Source: Taeniopygia guttata (Eukaryota > Chordata > Aves > Passeriformes > Estrildidae). Taken from it: DNA of 64,000 nucleotides. The first letter of the stretch is position 1. The number at the start of each line of letters is the position of its first letter. The stretch covers positions 28,226,001 to 28,290,000 of the forward strand of contig NC_133024.1 in assembly GCF_048771995.1 (NCBI RefSeq), given 5' to 3'. A model generated the notes under the pieces. That model was given only the letters and a program-made list of their open reading frames with translations, was not told the origin of the DNA and searched no databases. Positions 56,026 through 64,000 of the stretch are shown in pieces. Both the position numbers and the translations under genes were made by a program.

Positions 56026-59000
56026 ATGGAGGACGAGGAGCCGGAGGAGGAGGAGAAGAAGGAACAGGGGGAAGAGAAGGAGGAGGATGAGGAGAAGGAA
56101 GAAGAGGTGAGGAGGAGGCTTTCAGCACCGCCCGGCTGTGGCTGGGCCAGCGCTGGCTTTGTGCTCTCCTTCTCTCCCAGGAGCCGGTTCCCTGTCCCCT
56201 GACGGAGGAACACCTCAAGGAGGGCCTCTCTCTCCTCAGTAAGACCAGCAACGGGCTGGCCCACGCCTATGTGAAGTTTGAAGCCAAAGACAAGTGAGTG
56301 TGCCGTGCCTGACCCGGCAGAAGCCCTTTCCTTGCTCCATGGCCATGGAGCCGCTGTGCCTGACCGGCTATGCGGGGTAGGAGCATATCCAGGCCCTGCT
56401 CTCCAGCCGCCTGCACTCCAGTCTGGGCTTCAGCACAGCCTGTCCATCCTCAGCCCTGGGCACTGCCTCCAGACACACCTCTGGGAACATCAGTGTCCCC
56501 TGAGGCTGATGCCAGCCTGCCCACTGCTCTGGACTGCACTCTCCTAGGGGGCCTGAACAGAGTGACCTCCATTACTGGCACTTTGAGAAATACCCATTCC
56601 CATCTGTCCTCCTAATTGCTAACCTTTAAGGCAGGCAGCTCTAAGTACTGTGCCTTGGAACAGTTTGGAGCCTCAGCCTCCCTAGCAGAGCCACTCAACT
56701 AAGGCCCCATTAAGACTGTTTCTTTCAGCAGCCCCATAGGGTATCTCAACCACTATTTTTTCCACTAGAAAAGTCCTTCCACACAGTCCTTTGTGTTGAC
56801 ACTATTGTCTAACAGACCCCTCCCCAAAACTTACCCTTTTCTCTGCTCTGGTTGTGCCCTGTTCTGACATACAATTTAATGGGAATAAGTATTCCCTCTG
56901 CCAATAAAGCATGTCCAGTCTTACCATTCATCTTTGCTTACAGGCCTGTCCCTATCACCTGCCTTTTTCTTCCTTCTCTCAGCAGAGCTTTCTAGCAGCA
57001 GGGAAGTAGGAGAGGTGGTTGCTCTCCCTCCAGTAGTGGCAAGGAGAAATCCAAAAGATGGTAGTGGGGAAATATGAGAGATATTTTATTCACATTCACT
57101 CTCCCTCAGGGGCCTGACAGACATCAGCCTCCTTGAAGGCTTCATTCACTTGCGGTATGTGGATTTGTCAAAGAACAAGCTGAAAGATTTGGCCCCACTG
57201 AGCAGCCTAACCCAGCTGCTTTGGCTGAAGGTGGATGGGAATCTGCTCACCAGTGCCAGCATGCAGGAGCTGCCCTACCTCCAAGTCATCAGCTTTGATC
57301 GCAACCGCATCATGGATTTTGAGGGCATTACTCACCCCCTCCTAGCCAACCTCAGCCTGAAAGGTGATACAGTCTACCTGTCTTGTGGGGACACTCTCTT
57401 AGAAAGGTGGGATTAACTCCTTGTTTCTTCTTCCTCTGGCACTCAGAAAATAAAATCGAGACAATGCAGGGCCTGAGTCACAACCAGTTGTTCAGCCTGG
57501 AGGTCCTGGAGCTGCGAGGAAACAGGATAAAGACCACAGCAGGTCTCGGCGTTTCCAAGCTCAAGAAGCTCTATCTGGTAAGGGATCAGCCATCCTGGGG
57601 AATGGGACAGACAGAGCTGCTGCAGAGCCCAGCCCCTGCAGCCCAGATAGCACAAAGGGAGTGGCCATGAACCACAAATCACAGAGGAGTTGATGTTGGG
57701 GGCATCAGGTTCTTCCCTCACAGCCTCCTGCAGGAGGGCAGCTTTCCCTTCAGGCAGTTTGGGGCAAGCTTGTATTCAGTGGGCCCTGGGACCACTGGAG
57801 ATCACTGGGCAAGCAACAGCTTTGCTCTTTGGGTGACAAAAAGAGGCAATGCCTCTTTCTCCTCTCTGATGGGCCTAATCAAATACTGGTTTAAAGCCAG
57901 CACAATTATCTGATTCACACCTACACCTGCCAAAAAATAAATTTATTCAATATTGCAGTGAAACTAAGATAGGAGAAGCAGTTTCTTAGTATCATAAACA
58001 ATTACTTCAAGGAAGCATTTATTCCTAGAGATGTAAGTGAAGAAAGTATGTATGGTTTAGCCCCATGGATTACACTGTGCTACAGTTTGCAAAGACTAAA
58101 CAGATGTCTTGAGTCACTACCTCTTGAAAAGCAATTAAAGATGATAAAGGCTTTGAAAAACTATGTGGCTTCTTTTCATCAAGATTCCCTGGCAGAAAAC
58201 ACTGAGGAGATTGCTTGCTGAGATCATCTGCAATTTTCTGATGAGAAACTGGGATTCTATGACTGGAGGTGCTCCAAGAATGGATGAAGTGGATAAGTCA
58301 CTAGATACAATACAGAATTTCAAAGCATACCCAGTCACCTTAGTGAGTTATTGCAGAGAAGCAAACAGGCCATTTCTGCTGAGGGAAGGTTCCTGGCATG
58401 ACTGAGGGGTTTCTGAGCGCCATGTGAAACAGGAAAATTGCAAGGGGTGATTTTTGAAACTAGAAAAACTGACTCACAAGAATATTTGGGGCTTGAATTT
58501 ATCTCCCATGTCTACCTGCTCATTAAATTATTTTGCAGGGAAATCTCCCCCAGTAATGCTTTGGTTTCTGTGTAAAGACTTTGGTGTTATTTCAGCCTTG
58601 GATAAGTGCAGCTGATGCCTCAAGGACAGGGTTCAAGACAAAGGGTTCAATTTAAGGAATTGAACCACATTTGGTTAATGTATGACATAGCCACAGGTGA
58701 AATTTCATATGTAAAAAGTGGTATGTGCTAGGAAGACTAGCTGGGTGTGTGCCATGTGGCATTTGCATCATTTTTGAGGATCACAGTAGGACTGTGTTTG
58801 CTCCTGCCCATGGTGCAGCCGTGGTGGCAAAGGCTAACCCGAAAAAGGTGAAGTGTGCAGGAAGGGGAGAAGAGATCATGGGCAATGTATGGTAACTTTC
58901 CATAAGAAACAGTGGCATCACATCTGGGTGAAGAACTGGTATCCGAGGGAAGGTGATGGCGTGACAGACAGAATGTTGTTTGATTTAGGGGAGAGATGGA

Positions 59001-61508
59001 ACAACTCTGAAAAATATTCATTCTGCATTGTCCTGCTAGTGCTTGCAAGCCTAGAGCTGATAAAACAATTCACACTGAAGCGATAAAGAAAGTGAGAGTG
59101 TTGAGAGGTTACTATTCCTTTTGTAAACCAGTGATCAGTGAGCTCCCCACTCACACCAGCTCACCATTTTCTCTGAGGTACAATGTCCTAATCCTTCCTG
59201 ATTGATAAATCTGCTCACGTGGCCTTCACTAAATATCTAACTTTCTTCTTTTTGTCCTGGTGTTACTCCTTTTACTTGGCCCACTTGGTCCAGATTCTTC
59301 TTTGTCCAGTTTCTATTAAAATCCTCCTTTCCTACAAAATGTCCGTATCCTAAATGATTCAGCCCTAAACTGTTCTTCTATCCCACCAGTTCAGCCTGTC
59401 TCAGGTATTGCCCAGGTCATTGCTTGGGTACCTATGAGGAAGAGAGAGCACAACAGCACCTCTCACCCCGTTTTCCATTCAGGTTTCAGCATCCTTAGCG
59501 ACTGCAGCCCCGAGCCACCTCGGCAAGGAAAGCCCTGCTCAGCTCCAGGCTGGAGAACGTGGCGGGGAGATGATAATTACCAGGGATGCTCCAAACTTGA
59601 CCTGCACAGGGCAGAGCTGAGGTGCGGCCACTGCGGGGAGCCTCCGCTTGGGCAGGAGACCTCTAGTGGTCTTTTCCAGCTGAAATCCTGCTGTGAAACT
59701 AGTACCTAAAATTCAGAGCTTTCCTATTTCCCTGCTTCGTTAATCCACATCCCAGTGAAGTCAATGGAATTCGATGATGGGGAATTTTAAACTTCCTGAA
59801 GAAAGACACAGCCTAGAGGAGTTGAAGGGACTTCTTGGTTGTAGATTTTCCCCACGTAAGGTGCCTGGACTACATGGACTGTGTGACAGAGAGGGGCTGG
59901 TTACTCATCCTTTAAACACATTAATTTTAGGCTCAGGTGTGCTTTCCCCTCCATGCTGTTGCTGTTGCCACGGAAAGGGATGCTGTGCTGGCAGTGGAGT
60001 ATTCACGTGGGGTGGTTTTGTCTCAGACACCAAGTGATGCTCCAGGAAACACTTTTTCAGCAAACTTTTGATCCTTGAATCTGAATCTTGAGAACTCACT
60101 TGGCCAAGACCCTGAGCTATCTGATCAAGCTTCAGACAAGGCTGTGTTATGAGTGGTAGGGAGTCGAAAGGATAGAAAGAGATTTAAAGGCTGGAAATAA
60201 CTGCTGTTCCCTCTCCTTTGTGTCCCCATTTTCCTTCTCTCTTCCTGCTTCCCTGGTGCTCAGGCCAAGAACACTATTTGCAGCCTTGAAGGCCTTGAGG
60301 AGTTTGAGCAGCTGGAGACTCTGCACCTGCGTGACAATAAGCTTGAGGCCCTGGATGGATTCTCTAATAGCATGAAGTGCCTACAGTACCTCAATCTACG
60401 GTATGTCCTCCTTGCTCTGTGTTGGGACCAGAGATCCCTTCATCAGTCTGCACTCCCATTTAGATCTTTAGGATTTTCTGGGTTGGTTTTTTTTTTTTTT
60501 TTGGAGTGGAAGACCTGGTAGGGATGGGTTGATATTTACCATCCTTAACTGGTGTTCAGCAGCTGTCTAGGCTGTAACAGCCAGGGCTTTTCCTGGGCTT
60601 CTTAGAAAATATCAGCCTCTCCAGTCATTCTCATACCCCACCTCAGGCTTTTCATTCCTTGCCATAAGTCAGTTGGGTCCCCTGTGTTCTGCCTGCAAAT
60701 GCCCTTTAGTTCTTGGTGTTTGCCATGTGGGCCATGGTGCTATCACACGGCTCAATGGACAGAGGAATCCAGAGGAGATATCCTTTTTGTGCCTCAGTCT
60801 GGGGAGCTGCAGACAGATCTGGATCTTAGGTGACAGATCTGTGGTCTAAGGCCTCATGCTGCTAAGTTTTGCTTTTTCTGTCTTGTCCACTTATTTTTCC
60901 AAAGGGATTTCACTACTTGCACGGGTCTCCCTCCCCTGCTGTCTGTGCTTCCTTTTCTTCAGGAGCAATGGGATCAAAAACTTTCAGGAGGTGGAAAAGC
61001 TGCAGGTGCTCCCCATGCTGCAGGCACTGGTGCTGATGGACAATCCATGTGCTGAAGAACCCACTTACCGCCTGGAGGTCCTGTCCCGGCTGCCACAGCT
61101 GCAGCGCCTCGACAAGGAATCGATCGAGGAAGAGGAGAGGGAAGAGGCTGAGAAAATCTGTCAGGCAAGGAAGGAAAAAGAAAAGGTGAGAACAATGGAG
61201 TGTGGGGATTAGAAGGAGGTAAAGAGAAAGAAAAAGGACCAAGCATCCTGATAAAGGCTCTCCTCCACGATATTACATGAGGAGAAGGGTAAGGGATGTC
61301 AGTCTCAAGAGCACAAGAGCCTGAAAAAGAGGCCAGGGTTTGCAACATGGTTGTGGTGGCCAGCATGCAGCCTTGCTGCCATTCCTGACCCCGCTAGCAG
61401 AAGAGGGCAGTGAAAGGGGAAGAGACATTGGGCATGGAGTCATTAACTTCTCCCTCTTCTCTTCTTCAGGAAATGGAAGAATCTCTTGAGGATACAGTGG
61501 CTGAGTGA
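56026..61508 (+). CDS. LRRC23: LRRC23, leucine-rich repeat protein of the radial spoke
   Basis: Seven coding exons: 56026-56106, 56181-56293, 57110-57363, 57447-57577, 60264-60400, 60963-61185 and 61470-61508; total 325 aa (human 343). LRRC23 is an axonemal protein of radial spoke 3 in cilia and sperm flagella. Residues 1-28 are almost purely Glu/Lys/Asp, as in mammals, followed by LTEEHLKEGLSLLSKTSNGLAHAYVKFE and then about eight leucine-rich repeats (for example LRYVDLSKNKLKDLAPLSSL, LEVLELRGNRIKTTAGL, LETLHLRDNKLEALDGF). The C-terminal cap ALVLMDNPCAEEPTYRLEVL and LQRLDKESIEEEEREEAEKI closes the LRR domain. The tail is shorter than in human. Intron 4 (2.7 kb) is the largest. Confidence 0.95.
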
Positions 61509-61797
61509 CCTGTTTTTAACACCTGTTCCCAGAGGCTGTCAAGATGTAGTGATGTTTTTCCCCATTTGTGAGGCTGAGAAAGTGAGAGCTGTAGGTACCA
61601 GCTTCACCTCATTTTACCTCTGGAGAAAAGAGGAGTGCTACTCACCCTGGTCCTGGAAGCTGCCCTGAGGCACTGCAGTGTTTTTGCAGTCACTGCACTG
61701 TGTTCTATTCTCAGTAGGCCTGAGAGGTGAAAGGGGAGAGTTACAGGTTCTGTGGTTCGATTTGATTTCCAAAAACCCTGCAAGATTTTCTGATTTG

Positions 61798-61803
61798 AAT
61801 AAA
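61798..61803 (+). terminator. LRRC23: LRRC23 poly(A) signal (AATAAA)
   Basis: Canonical AATAAA 290 bases after the LRRC23 stop. It is the first such hexamer downstream. Confidence 0.75.
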
Positions 61804-64000
61804 AATAATTAATGAGCCTGGAGTGACTGGGATTGTTTATCCTGCACACCCACTCCTATTGCCTGGCTCTCTCACCCTCATCTGTCTACGTCTCTCCCTT
61901 GCTGCCTGCCTCTCTCTGTCTCTCCATCCCCTACGTGCTGTTTGCAAAGCTTTGCTAAATCCTGACTCATCGCAGCTCTGGGTCACATGCTGCTGTCCCG
62001 GCCCTATCAGGGGCGTCTCCATCCTGCTGCTGCCGCCACCGTTGGCTTAGAGGACACATCATCTCCCCTTGAGGTCCTGCATCCCTCCTCAGCTTCGTCC
62101 TCTCTCCTTTCTACCACCACTTTCTCAGTCTCTCGTCCACCCCTGCCCTAGGAAGGTAAGTGTCTCCCCACGGCCAGCACACCCCTCACCGCGTGCATGT
62201 TTCTGCTGCCCACCTTGTGCCCTCCAAACCCCACACGCACTTTGGGGTCCCTGCGTAGAAGGACCACGGTGAGCAGCATTAACAACTCAACTCCCCTCAC
62301 TTCCTCCCCTGCTCCTCCCACCTCGGTCTCCTCACCCCCATCCTTCTGACTTTTCTTTCATATTTTAATTTCAGGTACTCCCTCCTTCCCAAGCCCCCCA
62401 CCCCCGCCCTTTCCCCTCGCGGCAATCATCATTTCAGACGTGAACCCGGGGAATTGCAGGAGGGGGGACAACCAGCGAGCATAGGTGGTGCTCGCAAGGG
62501 CACTGTCGGGAGGTGCTGCGGGATGGAGCTTTCCCCGGGGGAGGGGGTGGTAGTGGGGAGAAGGCACCGCTGGGGAAAGGATCCAGCCTCAGAGCGGACC
62601 AGCCCCCCCAGCCTCCCGAGGTGTTGCCATAAACAACACCTCCCTGGGGGAGAGGGAGGGAGAAGAGGGGATGTTTTCCTGTTTGCACAGCCCCACACCA
62701 CAGGGGAGGGGGAGAGCAGGGAGAGGAGGTGACAGTCAGGCGAGCAGTAGCTGCATCAGTCACGACACTGCAGCAGTGCGGGCTTCCCGGGAGCAGTGCC
62801 CAGCCCGGGGGAATCGCGGCAGCACACGGGACTGGTGGCCGTGCCTAAGGGGAAGGGTCTTCACCGTGCTGGCCTGGCAGGGACAGGGAATTGCTGCCAG
62901 CGCCAGCTCCACAGGAAGGCATTGCAGCAGCACCAGCCTCCCGGCGTACGCTGCCCAGCCCCTGTTCATGGGGGCTGCACAGCCTCCTCTCTCTTCCTGG
63001 ATGTGGTCTGTGGCTTCCCAGCCGGGGCTCCATCCCAATCCCTTATCCCAGCTTATCCGCCTCTGACCTCCTTTCAGGACAGTGCAGCTGATACCAGGGA
63101 TTTCAGGGTGGTTCTGTTCAAAAGAGAGCAAATGCAGGGGACACGGGGCAGCAACACAAGTGCAGAAAAGGCTTAAACGTCTGTGAGGGAGAGAAGGTCA
63201 TGTAAGTGATGGGGTGGGGCAGGCAAGGCTGGATTTGGGCTTGTCATTTGGCTTCCTCGGATCTGGCTCCAAGAGGGCAGGTGGATGTGACCACAGTGAT
63301 GTGACCAGGGGCAACGTGACCAGATAAGCAGTGAGCCACAGCATCTGGCACGGGTGTGCTGTCAAAGATGACTTTAAGCGGGGTCCTGTCCCTCTGTACC
63401 CCGTGGAGGCTCCTGAGGCACGGCCAGGACACTGTTGCAAAGGAAGCTCACGGCTGGCTGTGCTGGCACGACTCTGGAGGAAGTTCCTGTGGCGTGTGCC
63501 AGATGGCGTGAGGAGCAGTGCCAAAGCGGCTGATGGGGGATCCCAGCCCAGATGGACATGGTGGAGGGCCCTGTGCAGGCTCCAGAGAACCCTGGAGTCA
63601 CTGACCACAACTCCCCACATGAGAAGCTCTGGCTGAAACTTCAGAGTGGCAGCACGATTTCCTCACACCCTTGTGATTGCCACCCACCGGAGCATTGGGT
63701 GCTGGCTCCGGCTTCCCCATCCTGCTTCTCAGCTCCCCTCGGTGCTGTGATGTGCTGTTCAAGCTCATTCTCCCCTGCCCGGTGCTGAGGCCCTGTGCTG
63801 GCTGTACCCCTGCTCACACACACCATGGGGAGGTCCTGGCTGGGGCTCCGTGGCTACTCTGGCCTCTGCCAGCCCTGCTCACAGCTGAGGGAATCATCTG
63901 TGGGAGCCAAGGGAGGAAAACTTGGGAGCACAGAGGGACACACGCCTCATTGCAGCCCCCCAGCATAGCACAGCCCCACAGCCAGGGGAAAGAGAAGGTG
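61804..64000. other. Gene-free right edge, possible ENO2 upstream region
   Basis: No coding exon is recognised in these 2.2 kb. The mammalian neighbour on this side is ENO2 (neuron-specific enolase), but its first coding exon (MSIEKIWAREILDSRG) is not present. A good donor (aag|gtaagt) lies at 62157, and a REST/RE1-like arrangement at 62499-62520, so an ENO2 untranslated exon or promoter could lie here. Confidence 0.4.

Noticed and set aside
56128-56146. RE1-like half site (ttcagcaccgcc) in LRRC23 intron 1
   Set aside because: Only one half matches and the gene is not a neuronal REST target by function.
59600-59705. Possible CR1 3' end in LRRC23 intron 4 (gagacctctagtggtcttttccagctgaaa)
   Set aside because: Only about 40 bases resemble the CR1 terminus, and the upstream landmarks and terminal octamers are absent, so it was not annotated.

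Overview
This is a vertebrate nuclear window, almost certainly from a bird. Four or five CR1 LINE remnants are its only recognisable dispersed repeats, no Alu, B1 or L1 was seen, introns are short and GC-rich promoters are frequent. Six protein-coding genes can be read exon by exon with consistent splice phases: GPR162 (+), P3H3/LEPREL2 (+), GNB3 (+), CDCA3 (-), USP5 (+), TPI1 (+), plus LRRC23 (+) as a seventh. This is the order of the human 12p13 block (GPR162-P3H3-GNB3-CDCA3-USP5-TPI1-SPSB2-LRRC23-ENO2), so it is a conserved syntenic segment, not a foreign or mobile island. The species cannot be fixed; TPI1 seems to differ at a few sites from chicken TPI1 as I remember it.

Layout. 1-4089: CpG island and leader region of GPR162. 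4090-7307: GPR162, four coding exons. 8390-9120: CpG island of P3H3, whose 15 coding exons run to 19244 with three CR1 fragments in introns. 19700-26071: a gene-free 6.4 kb with clustered TAATCC motifs and a candidate TATA promoter and untranslated first exon for the cone transducin gene GNB3, whose nine coding exons lie at 26117-30868. 32190-34576: CDCA3 on the minus strand, converging on GNB3. 34577-34997: a CpG-rich bidirectional promoter shared by CDCA3 and USP5, with five CCAAT-type motifs and a CHR-like element. 34998-49238: USP5, 20 coding exons. 49620-52562: TPI1 with a TATA box and seven coding exons, starting about 140 bp after the USP5 poly(A) signal. 52563-56025: intergenic, with no SPSB2. 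56026-61803: LRRC23, seven coding exons. 61804-64000: GC-rich, no coding exon found; ENO2 would be expected beyond the window.

The genes do not form one pathway. They are a housekeeping and tissue-specific mix: glycolysis (TPI1), polyubiquitin recycling (USP5), mitotic entry (CDCA3), collagen modification in the ER (P3H3), phototransduction (GNB3), axonemal radial spoke (LRRC23) and an orphan brain GPCR (GPR162). Five genes start in GC-rich promoters; GNB3 does not. I found no previously undescribed system. The most useful leads are regulatory: the GNB3 promoter candidate, the CDCA3/USP5 promoter, a duplicated splice donor in CDCA3, and a USP5 alternative donor that matches a human isoform to the codon. 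All exon limits come from reading splice signals and comparing with remembered protein families; no alignment was run.
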